From assembly GCF_002973595.1 (NCBI RefSeq), contig NZ_PVEO01000004.1, forward strand, positions 124,001-188,000: 64,000 bases of DNA. The letters are read 5' to 3'. Position 1 is the first letter of the stretch. Each line of letters opens with the position of its first letter. The notes beneath the pieces were generated by a model. That model made no database searches. It had not been told where the DNA came from and saw nothing but the letters and a program-made list of their open reading frames with translations. Positions 50,600 through 61,191 of the stretch are shown piece by piece. This DNA comes from Jejuia pallidilutea. GTDB taxonomy: Bacteria > Bacteroidota > Bacteroidia > Flavobacteriales > Flavobacteriaceae. The position numbers and the translations under genes are program-made.

Positions 50600-52543
50600 A
50601 TGAAATTGAAGTATTACGTTCTGTTTTTTGTATTGCAGTTTGCTATTTCAGGAATTGCTCAAACCTCAAAAGATGAGGTGTTGTTTACCGTTGCCGATGA
50701 TGCTGTGTATGTCTCTGAGTTTTTAAGGGTATATAACAAAAATCTTAATTTGGTACAGGATGAGTCTCAAAAAGATGTAGATGAATATTTAAAATTATTC
50801 ACCAACTATAAATTAAAACTAAAGGAGGCCAAAGCCCAAGGCCTACACGAAAAGCCTTCTTACAAGCGAGAGTTGGAAAGTTACAAAAAACAACTGGCTA
50901 AAAATTATATGACCGATGCAAAGGTTAACGACGCATTGGTGGAAGAAGCCTACAATCATATTTCTAACGATATAAAGGCTAACCATATTTTGGTGCGATT
51001 AGCCGAAGATGCTAGTCCACAAGATACCTTAGTCGCATACAATAAAATCAAGGATTTACGAAAACGCGCTGTAAATGAGGGGTTTGAGATTGTTCGTAAA
51101 CAGGTGCACAATGGTAAAACTGTTTTTGGTGAAGAATTAGGTTGGTTTTCTGGATTTAGAATGGTATATAAGTTTGAAAAAGTAGCCTACAACACACCAG
51201 TTGGAGAAATTTCAGAACCTTTCAGAACACGTTTTGGATACCATATTGTTAAAGTTTTTGATAAACGAAAGGCTAGAGGCGAACGCACGGTTAAGCATAT
51301 AATGATAAGCACAAAACAAGGTGATACATCCACAGATGCTGAAACGCGAATTAAAGATATTTATACCAAAATTAAACAAGGCGAAACGTTTGAGGATTTG
51401 GCAAAGGAATTTTCAGATGATAAAAATTCTGCTCCTAGTGGTGGGTTGTTAAAGCCATTTTCTAGCGGGCAGTTGAGCGTTCCAGAATTTGAGGAAGCCG
51501 CATTTGCGTTACAAAACAAAGGCGATATTTCAGAGCCTATTAAAACCAACTTTGGATGGCACATTATAAAACTAGAAAATGCAAAACCTATTGGTGCTTT
51601 TAAAGAGCTAAAACCTGAGCTAGAAGATAAAGTAAAACGCGATGCGCGGTCACAACTTATAGAAGAAGCACTAATTAGCAACCTTAAAGATAAATATGGC
51701 ATTACAAATACAGATTTATCTTATTTTAAAACCATATTAAATGAGGATTTTTACAAACGTACCTGGAAACTTCCAGAAGATTTTAAGGGCGACGCTCCTT
51801 TAGTAAAAATTGGTAATAAACAACTTACAAACGCCGATTTTGGTAACGTTCTGCTGTCGCAACAAAAGCGTATAAGAGGCACACAAAGTTTTGATGAAAT
51901 TGTAGAAGATGCTTACAATTCTTTTTTAAATACAAACTTAAAGCAGTACCAAGAAGAGCATCTTGAGGAAGAAAATAAAGACTATGCATATATTTTAGGC
52001 GAATATAGAGATGGTTTGCTGTTGTTCGATTTAATGGAAAGCACCATTTGGGAAGCTGCAAAAACAGATTCTGTAGAGGTTAAGGCCTTTTATGAAAATA
52101 ATAAAGCAAATTACTTTTGGCCAGTAAGGGTAAATGCAGAAGTGGCGTCTTCAGCAAATAAAAAAGTAATTAACAAGGTGGCTAAACTCATGAAAAAAAA
52201 TATGCCTACCGATGATATTAAAAATTTAGTAAACACTAACGGCGAAGTAAATGTTATTTTTACAAAAGATACTATGGCCACTACCCATCAAGCATTGCCC
52301 GAAAAATTTAATATTTCAAAAGGGGTTTCTAAAGTGTACAAACATAACAGTGGTTATATAGTTGCCAACGTTAGCGAGGTGTTACCAAAAAAACAAAAAC
52401 CCTACGAAGAAGTTAAGGGTTTGGTAATGAGCGACTACCAAACCCACAAAGAAAATGTTTGGTTAAACCAACTTAAAGAAAAGTATAAAGTAGTGGTTAA
52501 TAACGATGCCTTAAAACGTGTTAAAGCAGAACTTAAACAATAA
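50600..52543 (+). CDS. Periplasmic parvulin-type peptidyl-prolyl isomerase (two PpiC domains)
   Basis: A 647-aa exported chaperone-isomerase (signal peptide MKLKYYVLFFVLQFAISGIAQ). SurA-like N-terminal helices are followed by two parvulin domains (IKANHILVRLAEDA...FRTRFGYHIVKVFDKRKA and RTVKHIMISTKQGD...IKTNFGWHIIKLENAKP) and a helical C-terminal section. Predicted to escort outer-membrane proteins. First gene of an operon with two more SurA-like proteins and a MoxR ATPase. Confidence 0.9.
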   Translation: MKLKYYVLFFVLQFAISGIAQTSKDEVLFTVADDAVYVSEFLRVYNKNLNLVQDESQKDVDEYLKLFTNYKLKLKEAKAQGLHEKPSYKRELESYKKQLAKNYMTDAKVNDALVEEAYNHISNDIKANHILVRLAEDASPQDTLVAYNKIKDLRKRAVNEGFEIVRKQVHNGKTVFGEELGWFSGFRMVYKFEKVAYNTPVGEISEPFRTRFGYHIVKVFDKRKARGERTVKHIMISTKQGDTSTDAETRIKDIYTKIKQGETFEDLAKEFSDDKNSAPSGGLLKPFSSGQLSVPEFEEAAFALQNKGDISEPIKTNFGWHIIKLENAKPIGAFKELKPELEDKVKRDARSQLIEEALISNLKDKYGITNTDLSYFKTILNEDFYKRTWKLPEDFKGDAPLVKIGNKQLTNADFGNVLLSQQKRIRGTQSFDEIVEDAYNSFLNTNLKQYQEEHLEEENKDYAYILGEYRDGLLLFDLMESTIWEAAKTDSVEVKAFYENNKANYFWPVRVNAEVASSANKKVINKVAKLMKKNMPTDDIKNLVNTNGEVNVIFTKDTMATTHQALPEKFNISKGVSKVYKHNSGYIVANVSEVLPKKQKPYEEVKGLVMSDYQTHKENVWLNQLKEKYKVVVNNDALKRVKAELKQ

Positions 52544-52545
52544 TT

Positions 52546-53403
52546 GTGCGTATAAAATCCCTCATCATACTATTTAGTTCTACAGTTGTTTTTTCGGGAT
52601 GTAACATCTTTAAAAAATCCGACGACAGAAAGCCCATTGCTAGAGTTAACGATAGCTACCTTTATGCGGAAGACTTAAAAGGCTTGGTAACTGAAGGAAC
52701 TACCAAAGAAGACAGTACTTTAATAGTTCAGAATTTTATAAAAGAGTGGGCCACAGAACAACTTTTGGTAGACGGTGCACAAATAAATTTAAGCGAAGAA
52801 AAACAAAGTAACTTTAATAAACTGGTAGGACAATATAAAAATGATTTGTTCAGTAAAGCTTATTTAGAAGCATTAGTAAAGAAAAATCTAGATACAACGG
52901 TAAGTAACCAAGAAGCCAACGAATATTACGAAGCCAATAAAGATGTATTTAAACTTAACGAAGAGCTCATAAAATTCAGGTACATTCATGTAGATGAAAA
53001 CATAATAGATTTCAATACAATTAAAGACCGTTTTAAAAAGTTTGAAGATGAGGATAAAACGGCTTTAGATTCCATAGCCATTCAGTTTAAATCCTATTCA
53101 TTAAACGATTCTATTTGGGTAAGAATGAGTCAGGTTATTTCCAAAATTCCGGGAGTGAATTCAGAAAATAAAAATCAACTGTTAAAAAAATCTAATTTTG
53201 TGCAACTCAAAGATTCATTAGGAGTATATTTGATGCAAGTAAATGATGTTTTATTACGTAACGATACCGCACCTTTAGAGTATGTTAAGCCAACAATACG
53301 GCAAATAGTTATAAACAAACGTAAGTTAGAGCTCATTAAAAAATTAGAAAAAGATATTACAAAAGATGCCATTAAAAACAAAGAGTTTGAAATCTACAAC
53401 TAA
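52546..53403 (+). CDS. SurA-like lipoprotein, GTG start
   Basis: A 285-aa lipoprotein. No ATG is available, so the start is a GTG at 52546, 2 nt after the stop of the previous gene, giving MRIKSLIILFSSTVVFSGCNIFK with a clear lipobox. Helical SurA-N-like body without a recognisable parvulin core. It is typical of the middle gene of this three-gene chaperone cluster. Likely a periplasmic, membrane-tethered partner of its neighbours. The end overlaps the next start by 38 nt. Confidence 0.82.
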   Translation: MRIKSLIILFSSTVVFSGCNIFKKSDDRKPIARVNDSYLYAEDLKGLVTEGTTKEDSTLIVQNFIKEWATEQLLVDGAQINLSEEKQSNFNKLVGQYKNDLFSKAYLEALVKKNLDTTVSNQEANEYYEANKDVFKLNEELIKFRYIHVDENIIDFNTIKDRFKKFEDEDKTALDSIAIQFKSYSLNDSIWVRMSQVISKIPGVNSENKNQLLKKSNFVQLKDSLGVYLMQVNDVLLRNDTAPLEYVKPTIRQIVINKRKLELIKKLEKDITKDAIKNKEFEIYN

Positions 53404-54832
53404 TACTATAAAATTACTGCTTCTATTAATGTTTACAGCAGTGTTTTCAATACACGCACAAGAAATAATAGAAGATAAACAAGACATAGCAGCAACCGAA
53501 GAAGCTGAAAATACTAAAACAGACTCCACCAACGCATTTAACCCTGTAAAGGTAGATGGTGTTGCTGGTGTTGTGGGAGACTTTATTGTTCTAAATTCTG
53601 ATATTGATAAGGAATTTTTACAACTGCAAGCCTCTGGTGTAGATACTAAAGATATTACTAGATGCCAGCTTTTTGGTAAACTTTTAGAAAATAAACTTTA
53701 TGCGCACCATGCCATTCAAGACAGTATATTGGTTTCTGATGCCGAAGTGAGAAATAATGTTGAATACCAAGTGCAACAGTTCTTGCAACAGGTAAATGGA
53801 GATATGAATCGCCTATTGAAAATTTACAACAAAGAAAGCGAGGAAAGCCTAAGGGAAGAAATGTTTAAAACCAATAAAGACATGATGTTGGCACAACGCA
53901 TGCAGGCTAAGGTTATTGAAGAGGTAGAAATTACACCAGAGGAGGTGCGACAGTTTTTTAATAAAATACCAAAGGATGAAAGACCAAGTTTTGGTACAGA
54001 ATTAAAAGTGGCCCAAATAGTAGTAGAGCCTAAAGTTTCAGAAGAAGAAAAACAGCGTATCATTAATCAATTAAAACAGTTTAAGGCAGATGTTGAAGAA
54101 AATGGTGCAAGTTTTAGGTCTAAGGTAATTCTTTATGGGCAAGACCCAGGTATTAAACAATCTGGTTACAAATATACCCTAAATAGAAAAAAACCTAGAA
54201 TGGTAAAAGAGTTTAGGGAAGCAGCTTTCTCGTTACAAGAAGGCGAGGTTTCTGAACCATTTGAGTCTGATTTTGGATTTCATATTGTGTATTGTGAAAA
54301 AATTAGAGGACAAGAATACGATGTTAGTCATGTGTTGTTAATACCAGAAGTATCCGATGAGGCGAAGCTTGAAGCTAAAGAAAAAATTGAAAAAGTAAGA
54401 CAGCAAATTGTTGACGGTGAAATTACTTTTGAAGAAGCCGCAAGAGAAATTAGTGATGATGATGTGACTAAATATGATGGTGGAAAATTAATAAATCCTG
54501 AAACACAAGATTATAATTTTGAATTAACACGAATGGATCCAGAGTTGTATTCTCAAATTCAAGATTTAAAAGAAGGAGAGGTAAGTCAGGTTGTTGCAGA
54601 AACCGATAGGTCTAACAAGCTAAAATTTAAGATTTTAACGGTTTCAGATAGAATAGAAGACCATGATGCAGATTATGCAACCGACTTTCTTAAAATTAAA
54701 GAGTTAGCCTTAAACGAAAAGAAAATTAAAGCCATTGAAAATTGGCAAGCTGAAAAAATTGATGACACCTATATTAAAATTACAGGTGATATGAGAGATT
54801 GTGAATTTTCAAGTAATTGGTTAAAAAAATAG
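53366..54832 (+). CDS. surA: SurA-type peptidyl-prolyl isomerase
   Basis: A 488-aa exported protein with a signal peptide (IKLLLLLMFTAVFSIHAQ), SurA N-terminal domain (VDGVAGVVGDFIVLNSDIDKEF...), and two parvulin-like domains (LKVAQIVVEPKVSEEEK...FESDFGFHIVYCEKIRG; YDVSHVLLIPEVSDEAK...). Two starts are possible: ATG at 53366, which gives a long n-region and a 38-nt overlap with the preceding gene, or TTG at 53387. Probable outer-membrane protein chaperone. A moxR gene follows after 8 nt. Confidence 0.88.
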   Translation: MPLKTKSLKSTTNTIKLLLLLMFTAVFSIHAQEIIEDKQDIAATEEAENTKTDSTNAFNPVKVDGVAGVVGDFIVLNSDIDKEFLQLQASGVDTKDITRCQLFGKLLENKLYAHHAIQDSILVSDAEVRNNVEYQVQQFLQQVNGDMNRLLKIYNKESEESLREEMFKTNKDMMLAQRMQAKVIEEVEITPEEVRQFFNKIPKDERPSFGTELKVAQIVVEPKVSEEEKQRIINQLKQFKADVEENGASFRSKVILYGQDPGIKQSGYKYTLNRKKPRMVKEFREAAFSLQEGEVSEPFESDFGFHIVYCEKIRGQEYDVSHVLLIPEVSDEAKLEAKEKIEKVRQQIVDGEITFEEAAREISDDDVTKYDGGKLINPETQDYNFELTRMDPELYSQIQDLKEGEVSQVVAETDRSNKLKFKILTVSDRIEDHDADYATDFLKIKELALNEKKIKAIENWQAEKIDDTYIKITGDMRDCEFSSNWLKK

Positions 54833-54840
54833 GAGTATAT

Positions 54841-55794
54841 ATGTCTGATGTCGCTGCAGTAGAACAGTTTGTAAAACAATATAAAGATTTAAAACAAGAA
54901 ATAGCCAAAGTAATTGTTGGGCAAGACGATGTTATAAATCAAATTTTAATTTCTGTTTTTTCGGGCGGTCACTCCTTGCTTATTGGCGTACCAGGATTAG
55001 CCAAAACCTTAATGGTGAACACTATTGCACAAGCCCTTGGTTTAGATTTTAAACGCATTCAGTTTACGCCAGATTTAATGCCTAGTGATATTCTTGGTAG
55101 CGAAATCCTAGATGAGGATCGCCATTTTAAATTTGTAAAAGGGCCAATTTTTGCTAACATTATTTTAGCAGACGAAATAAATAGAACACCACCTAAAACC
55201 CAAGCGGCTCTTTTGGAAGCAATGCAAGAGCGTGCTGTAACGGTAGCAGGACATCATTATAAATTAGATTTGCCGTATTTTGTTTTAGCAACACAAAACC
55301 CAATTGAGCAAGAAGGTACTTACCCTTTGCCAGAAGCACAGTTAGACCGTTTTATGTTTGCCATAAATTTAGAATATCCTTCGTTTAAAGAAGAGGTTCA
55401 GGTGGTTAAAGCAACCACCAACGACGAAAAAATAAAAGTTAATGCCCTTTTTTCTTCTGGTGAAATTTTAGAATACCAACACGTAATTAGAAGGATTCCC
55501 GTAGCCGACAATGTAATTGAGTATGCCGTAGGAATGGTTGGTAAAACTAGGCCAGATGGTAACACCGCAACAGATTTGGTAAAACAATATATAGATTGGG
55601 GTGCTGGCCCAAGAGCCTCACAAAATCTTATTTTAGCTGCTAAAACCCACGCTGCCATACATGGAAAATTCTCTCCAGACATCGAAGATGTTAAAGCTGT
55701 AGCTTTAAGTGTATTAAGGCATCGTATTATTAAAAACTATAAAGCTGAAGCTGAAGGTATTACAGAAAAACAAGTTATTGAAAGTTTGTTTTAG
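54841..55794 (+). CDS. MoxR-family AAA+ ATPase (copy 2)
   Basis: A 317-aa ATPase. The start MSDVAAVEQFV at 54841 is preferred over an upstream ATG that overlaps surA. Walker A (IGVPGLAKTL), Walker B (IILADEINRTP), sensor 1 (LATQNPIEQEGTYPLPEAQLDRF) and GAGPRAS lid match copy 1, but it lacks the acidic N-terminal extension. Here the gene follows SurA-like chaperone genes and has no DUF58 partner; the next gene on the plus strand is unrelated. The partner may be encoded elsewhere. Confidence 0.92.
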   Translation: MSDVAAVEQFVKQYKDLKQEIAKVIVGQDDVINQILISVFSGGHSLLIGVPGLAKTLMVNTIAQALGLDFKRIQFTPDLMPSDILGSEILDEDRHFKFVKGPIFANIILADEINRTPPKTQAALLEAMQERAVTVAGHHYKLDLPYFVLATQNPIEQEGTYPLPEAQLDRFMFAINLEYPSFKEEVQVVKATTNDEKIKVNALFSSGEILEYQHVIRRIPVADNVIEYAVGMVGKTRPDGNTATDLVKQYIDWGAGPRASQNLILAAKTHAAIHGKFSPDIEDVKAVALSVLRHRIIKNYKAEAEGITEKQVIESLF

Positions 55795-57479
55795 TTTTCA
55801 CTGTTTTCCAGTTTATAAGAAATAAAACCATCATTTAAACCATTGCCTCTTAATTTAGGGATAAAATGGTAATAGGTTTTAATATATTCAATCTGTTGTT
55901 TGTTAACGCATGGTAAATCGCCATCGCCCGTAGCCCAAAAAAACACATCATCCCCAGGAGAATTAAATTCAAAACCACTATTGTTTTCTTTAGTAAATGT
56001 GGTAGTTGTTCTTGAATTTTTTGCAGGAATTACAAGAGAATTTAATTTAAAATTACTTAAGGACATTGCAAAATTATTGGATGTAAACGCATTTAAATTT
56101 ATGGGTATAAACAAAGTTATAGCGCTTAGCGCTAAGGAAACGTAAATAAAAATTAAACCAATTTTTTGAGATTTAAATACACTAATAAATATTTGAAGCG
56201 ACAATACTACTATAAAAACAAAAAAGAAACGGTATTGCGGTGAGTTTAACCAAACTATTGCAAATTGCAATAGCGCAAGCATATAAATAATAAGTAGTGG
56301 TTTTCTGTTTTTTATCTTAAGAATAAAAAGCGGAAAAATAATAAGTAAAATCACATAAACTTTATTAAAAAAGCCGTGTAGTTTTGGTATCTTAATCCAA
56401 TAGCTAAACGTCTCAAATGCATTAAGATGTGTAACATCGGTATTGTTCATACCAGATTGGTAAGTACCCGTTTTATAAAGTTGTAATAATTGTTTTGGTA
56501 GTTTCCAATCCACATCCAGAACGTTAAATGCAGAAGTAGGATATAATAAATATCCAGAAATAATATAATTCTTCAAAAGAAACATACTAAGAATTATGCA
56601 GCATATTATTGTATACCTTAGGCTTTCAAACTTTAAGGTTTTATAGTTTATAAAGAACAGTATGGCAATTAAAACACTTAAAACAAGCATTGTTACTTTA
56701 GTAAAGCACAAAAACAATACAAGACTTAAAAGAATTTTAAACCTGTTTATTGAGATGTTTTTATAATTCAGAATAAACTCATATATAACATATGGTGTTA
56801 TTAAAAAAACTATTAAATCTGGAGATGGTGTGTTTACAAATTGCATAAAAAATAAGCTGAAGACTAAAACCAGTCCCAAAAAAAAATCCTGTTTAGTTTC
56901 GTTTTTGTGAAGTTTTTCAACGAAAAGAAGTCCTAATAAAACAAATACAAAGCCATTAATATCATTAAAACGGTTAGAAATAAATGGAAAGTTAAAACCA
57001 GCTTGTAGGGTATGCCACGAGGAGTTCTGCCCTAAAAACACATGTAAATTAGCAAGACCCTTTACATAACCAAATTCATTAATCCATTTTATGGTTTGTA
57101 TATAGTAAGATTCATTATCAATCAAATAGGGCGCTGTGGCACTTTGCGCTAATGCTAGTAGAAATACTAAACCAAATAATATTTTATATTGAATTTTAAA
57201 TGCTTTAAATGTATAAAGCGCAGTATTTAAGTATTGAGCTATGTCTTTCTTAAAAATAAACGTAAGGATTAAATTTAAGATTAATATAACCACATAATAT
57301 TCAATGTGGATTCTAATAAAAAAAGCAGCACCAGAAGTGATTATAGTATAAAGAAAAAGGCCTAAAATTAAATGTATTGTAACATGGCAATCATTAATTT
57401 TTAGAAGTTTTCTAAAAACAAAACCCCAATTAAGGGATGTAAATGCAATATAAATCCAGCTTAGAACAATAAGAAGCAT
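55791..57479 (-). CDS. Large polytopic membrane protein (562 aa)
   Basis: A protein with about 12 membrane helices in the first 450 residues and a short, soluble C-terminal domain (SPGDDVFFWATGDGDLPCVNKQQIEYIKTYYHFIPKLRGNG). Topology, size and basic/aromatic loops resemble membrane glycosyltransferase or polymerase-type families (GT-C-like or the LIC_10190-type membrane family). No diagnostic acidic motif can be confirmed by eye, so the activity is unknown. It converges on moxR copy 2 with a 4-nt overlap of the stops. Confidence 0.7.
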   Translation of the reverse strand: MLLIVLSWIYIAFTSLNWGFVFRKLLKINDCHVTIHLILGLFLYTIITSGAAFFIRIHIEYYVVILILNLILTFIFKKDIAQYLNTALYTFKAFKIQYKILFGLVFLLALAQSATAPYLIDNESYYIQTIKWINEFGYVKGLANLHVFLGQNSSWHTLQAGFNFPFISNRFNDINGFVFVLLGLLFVEKLHKNETKQDFFLGLVLVFSLFFMQFVNTPSPDLIVFLITPYVIYEFILNYKNISINRFKILLSLVLFLCFTKVTMLVLSVLIAILFFINYKTLKFESLRYTIICCIILSMFLLKNYIISGYLLYPTSAFNVLDVDWKLPKQLLQLYKTGTYQSGMNNTDVTHLNAFETFSYWIKIPKLHGFFNKVYVILLIIFPLFILKIKNRKPLLIIYMLALLQFAIVWLNSPQYRFFFVFIVVLSLQIFISVFKSQKIGLIFIYVSLALSAITLFIPINLNAFTSNNFAMSLSNFKLNSLVIPAKNSRTTTTFTKENNSGFEFNSPGDDVFFWATGDGDLPCVNKQQIEYIKTYYHFIPKLRGNGLNDGFISYKLENSEN

Positions 57480-57858
57480 TTGGTTGTTTGGTTTCTTTCA
57501 AAGGTATAGATAAATCTTAAATAGAACTTCTCTTTACTTTTTTTGTTCAATTATAACGAAATAAAAAAGGCATATGTCAAGTTTTTTTAGAGCCATTATT
57601 TGTATGCAATAAAATAACTACAAGAGTAGTAATTCCAATCCTTTTTCACGAAATAGAAACTGTTGGGATAAGTTCATTTATTAATTCATTAGTAAACGAT
57701 GTTTTCAACTAAAAAAAATACAACGATACGCTCAAATAATGATACAATAGTAAATAAGTATCAATAGGGCTTGCAACTACATCTTTATTTTTAAATCTTT
57801 GTATTAATTTCGTATTTTGCGAAACTGAAAAAATAACTATAAACTAAAAATATTTTTT
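57480..57858. other. Intergenic region upstream of aconitase
   Basis: A 379-bp AT-rich gap between divergent genes. It probably holds the promoter of acnA: AATCTTTG at about 57794 and TATTTTGC at about 57810 are weak matches to TAnnTTTG. No strong palindrome or repeat is visible, and neither a clear Fe-responsive site nor a small RNA can be supported. Confidence 0.4.
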
Positions 57859-60126
57859 ATGGCATTTGACATTGAAATGATAAAAGGAGTTTACTCCACA
57901 ATGGCCGAACGAGTTGATAAAGCCCGTGAGGTTGTTGGAAAGCCTTTAACGCTTTCTGAGAAAATATTATATAATCACTTATGGGACGGAAACCCTACTA
58001 AGGCATTTGTGAGAGGAAAGGATTATGTTGATTTTGCTCCAGATAGAATTGCATGTCAAGATGCTACAGCTCAAATGGCATTGTTACAGTTTATGCAAGC
58101 TGGAAAAAGTAAAGTAGCTGTACCAACTACAGTACATTGCGATCATTTAATACAAGCTAAGGAAGGCGCTGCAACCGATTTAAAACATGCCAATACAGTA
58201 AGCAGTGAGGTGTTTGATTTCTTAGAATCGGTTTCAAATAAATATGGTATTGGGTTTTGGAAACCAGGTGCAGGTATTATTCATCAAGTAGTATTGGAAA
58301 ATTATGCATTTCCAGGTGGAATGATGATTGGTACAGACTCCCACACCGTAAACGCGGGTGGTTTAGGTATGGTTGCTATTGGTGTTGGTGGCGCAGATGC
58401 TGTTGATGTAATGGCTGGTATGGCCTGGGAGTTAAAATTCCCTAAATTAATAGGTGTAAGGTTAACCGGTAAGTTATCGGGTTGGACGGCACCAAAAGAT
58501 GTAATTTTAAAAGTAGCCGAAATTCTTACCGTAAAAGGAGGAACTGGTGCAATAGTAGAATATTTTGGTCCTGGTGCACTGGCAATGTCTTGTACAGGAA
58601 AAGGCACCATTTGTAATATGGGCGCAGAAATTGGTGCTACAACATCTACATTTGGTTACGACGATTCTATGGAGCGTTATTTACGTGCAACAGACAGAGA
58701 AGATGTGGCTGATGCTGCCAATGAAGTTAGACCATACTTAACTGCAGATCCTGAAGTATATGAAAATCCAGAGCAGTATTTCGATCAAGTTATTGAGATT
58801 AACCTATCAGAATTAGGCCCATTATTAAACGGTCCTTTCACGCCAGACTTATCAACGCCAGTAGGCTCTGAAATGACTGAAAAAGCTAAGGCTAACGATT
58901 GGCCAATAAAAGTAGAGTGGGGATTAATAGGGTCTTGTACTAACTCATCTTATGAAGATTTATCAAGAGCATCGTCTATAGCGCAACAGGCACTAGATAA
59001 AGGTTTAAAAACTAAAGCAGAATTTGGTATAAATCCAGGGTCTGAACAAGTACGTTATACTGCAGAACGCGATGGTATTTTAGGAATCTTTGAAAAATTA
59101 GATGCTAAAATATTTACAAACGCTTGCGGCCCTTGTATCGGGCAATGGGCGCGCTATTCTGATCCTAAAAATGCACCAAAAAACAGTATTGTGCATTCAT
59201 TTAATAGAAACTTTGCAAAACGTGCCGATGGAAATCCAAATACGCACGCCTTTGTAGCTTCTCCTGAAATTACAGCAGCTATCGCTATAGCGGGTCGTTT
59301 AGATTTTAACCCGTTAACAGATACTTTAATCAACGAAAACGGTGAAGAAGTAATGCTAGACGAACCAACAGGATGGGAATTGCCACCTAAAGGGTTTGAT
59401 GTTAAAGATAACGGTTACCTAGCACCGGAAGCAGATGGGAGCCATGTTAATGTTGTAGTTAAGGATGACTCAGAACGTTTACAGCTACTTACACCTTTTG
59501 AACCGCTTGGAGATACCATAACAGGTGCTAAGTTACTAATTAAGGCCTTTGGTAAATGTACTACCGACCATATTTCTATGGCTGGACCTTGGTTACGCTT
59601 CAGAGGACACTTAGATAATATTGCCAACAATACCTTAATTGGTGCAGTAAACGCATTTAACCAAAAAACCAACTTTGTTAAAAACCAATTAACAGGTGAG
59701 TATGGTGGCGTACCAGATGTACAGCGCGAATACAAAAAAGCGGGGATTAAAACTGTAGTAGTTGGAGACCATAACTATGGTGAAGGTTCATCTAGAGAGC
59801 ATGCTGCAATGCAACCACGCCATTTGGGAGTTGCCGCAGTAATCGTAAAATCGTTTGCTCGTATTCATGAAACAAACTTGAAAAAGCAAGGTATGCTAGG
59901 GCTTACTTTTGATAACGAAGCAGATTACGATTTAATTCAAGAAGATGATACGTTCAACTTCTTAGATTTAAACGAATTTGCGCCAGATAAGCAACTCACT
60001 TTAGAAGTAGTTCATACCGATGGCAGTAAAGATGTAATTAAGCTAAACCATACGTACAACGATGCGCAAATAGCATGGTATAACGAAGGTTCTGCGCTTA
60101 ATTTAATTAAGAAGCAAAACGCATAA
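57859..60126 (+). CDS. acnA: Aconitate hydratase
   Basis: A 755-aa enzyme that interconverts citrate and isocitrate in the citric acid cycle. The [4Fe-4S] cysteine ligands are seen in [15 protein letters not shown] and [10 protein letters not shown], and TVHCDHLIQ and the active-site stretch [23 protein letters not shown] (split here for clarity as [14 protein letters not shown] and MQPRHLGV) are conserved. The length and sequence ([19 protein letters not shown]) match the mitochondrial-type aconitase common in Bacteroidota rather than AcnB. Monocistronic with a terminator after it. Its Fe-S cluster makes it sensitive to peroxide. Confidence 0.95.
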   Translation: MAFDIEMIKGVYSTMAERVDKAREVVGKPLTLSEKILYNHLWDGNPTKAFVRGKDYVDFAPDRIACQDATAQMALLQFMQAGKSKVAVPTTVHCDHLIQAKEGAATDLKHANTVSSEVFDFLESVSNKYGIGFWKPGAGIIHQVVLENYAFPGGMMIGTDSHTVNAGGLGMVAIGVGGADAVDVMAGMAWELKFPKLIGVRLTGKLSGWTAPKDVILKVAEILTVKGGTGAIVEYFGPGALAMSCTGKGTICNMGAEIGATTSTFGYDDSMERYLRATDREDVADAANEVRPYLTADPEVYENPEQYFDQVIEINLSELGPLLNGPFTPDLSTPVGSEMTEKAKANDWPIKVEWGLIGSCTNSSYEDLSRASSIAQQALDKGLKTKAEFGINPGSEQVRYTAERDGILGIFEKLDAKIFTNACGPCIGQWARYSDPKNAPKNSIVHSFNRNFAKRADGNPNTHAFVASPEITAAIAIAGRLDFNPLTDTLINENGEEVMLDEPTGWELPPKGFDVKDNGYLAPEADGSHVNVVVKDDSERLQLLTPFEPLGDTITGAKLLIKAFGKCTTDHISMAGPWLRFRGHLDNIANNTLIGAVNAFNQKTNFVKNQLTGEYGGVPDVQREYKKAGIKTVVVGDHNYGEGSSREHAAMQPRHLGVAAVIVKSFARIHETNLKKQGMLGLTFDNEADYDLIQEDDTFNFLDLNEFAPDKQLTLEVVHTDGSKDVIKLNHTYNDAQIAWYNEGSALNLIKKQNA

Positions 60127-60149
60127 TTTTTTTTAAAATATGTATATTA

Positions 60150-60179
60150 AAAAATCCAGTCTGAAAGGGCTGGATTTTT
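60150..60179 (+). terminator. Terminator after aconitase
   Basis: Perfect arms AAAAATCCAG (60150-60159) and CTGGATTTTT (60170-60179) with a 10-nt loop and extra Ts. The rest of the 285-bp gap to mazG holds no recognisable feature. Confidence 0.85.
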
Positions 60180-60411
60180 TAGTTTTAACCTGATTTTGTT
60201 TTTAAAGATATTGTTTCTTAAATACTTATAAAATAAGGGGCTTTTAAATGGCGCACAACTTCAGCGCATATAACGAATATCCAACGGTAAACCAAGTTAT
60301 CCATTTATTCCCATAAAATTAAGTACACCCATACAAGTTTCAAACTAGTTTTAAAAGCAATAATTGCTTCTTCTGTACCATCAAAATTGTATTTTTACAA
60401 AAATTCTCAGA

Positions 60412-61191
60412 ATGAACTCAAGACAAAATCAACTAAAGGCGTTTGATAGATTATTAACCATAATGGACGAGCTACGGGAACAGTGCCCGTGGGACAAAAA
60501 ACAAACCATGGAAACGCTTCGCCATTTAACTATTGAAGAAACTTATGAACTTGGTGACGCCATTTTGGATAACGATTTAAATGAAGTAAAAAAAGAGCTC
60601 GGGGATGTACTTTTACACATTGTATTTTATTCTAAAATTGGGAGTGAAACCAAAGATTTTGATATTGCTGATGTGTGCAACTCTATCTGCGAAAAACTCA
60701 TTAACCGTCATCCACACATTTATGGGGATGTGAATGTTGAAAATGAAGACGACGTAAAGCGAAACTGGGAAAATTTAAAATTAAAAGAGGGTAAAAAAAG
60801 TGTGCTTGAAGGCGTGCCTAAAAGTTTGCCCGCTTTGGTGAAAGCCAATAGAATTCAAGAAAAAGTAGCTGGTGTAGGTTTTGATTGGGAACAGCCAGAG
60901 CAAGTTTGGGAAAAAGTACAGGAGGAGTTGCAGGAACTTAATGCCGAAATAAAATCTGGAGACAAAAATGCTATTGAAAGCGAATTTGGAGATGTATTAT
61001 TTTCTATGGTAAATTACGCTAGATTTTTAAAAATAAACCCAGAAAATGCACTAGAACGTACCAATAAAAAATTCACGAAACGCTTTACATATTTAGAAGA
61101 AAAGGCAAAAAAATTAAACAAACCATTATCTGAAATGACCTTGGGAGAAATGGATGTATTTTGGGAAGAAGCAAAGCTTTTGGCAAAATAG
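60412..61191 (+). CDS. mazG: MazG nucleoside triphosphate pyrophosphohydrolase
   Basis: A 259-aa enzyme. The start MNSRQNQLKAFDRLLTIMDELREQCPWDKKQTMETLRHL at 60412 is the family start; an ATG 48 nt upstream is in the leader. Two MazG domains are seen, each with the acidic metal motif: IEETYELGDAIL...KKELGDVLLHIVFYSKI and VQEELQELNAEI...ESEFGDVLFSMVNYARF. It hydrolyses non-canonical and canonical NTPs and can lower ppGpp. The last eight codons (EEAKLLAK plus stop) are the first part of a 65-bp tandem repeat running downstream. Confidence 0.93.
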   Translation: MNSRQNQLKAFDRLLTIMDELREQCPWDKKQTMETLRHLTIEETYELGDAILDNDLNEVKKELGDVLLHIVFYSKIGSETKDFDIADVCNSICEKLINRHPHIYGDVNVENEDDVKRNWENLKLKEGKKSVLEGVPKSLPALVKANRIQEKVAGVGFDWEQPEQVWEKVQEELQELNAEIKSGDKNAIESEFGDVLFSMVNYARFLKINPENALERTNKKFTKRFTYLEEKAKKLNKPLSEMTLGEMDVFWEEAKLLAK

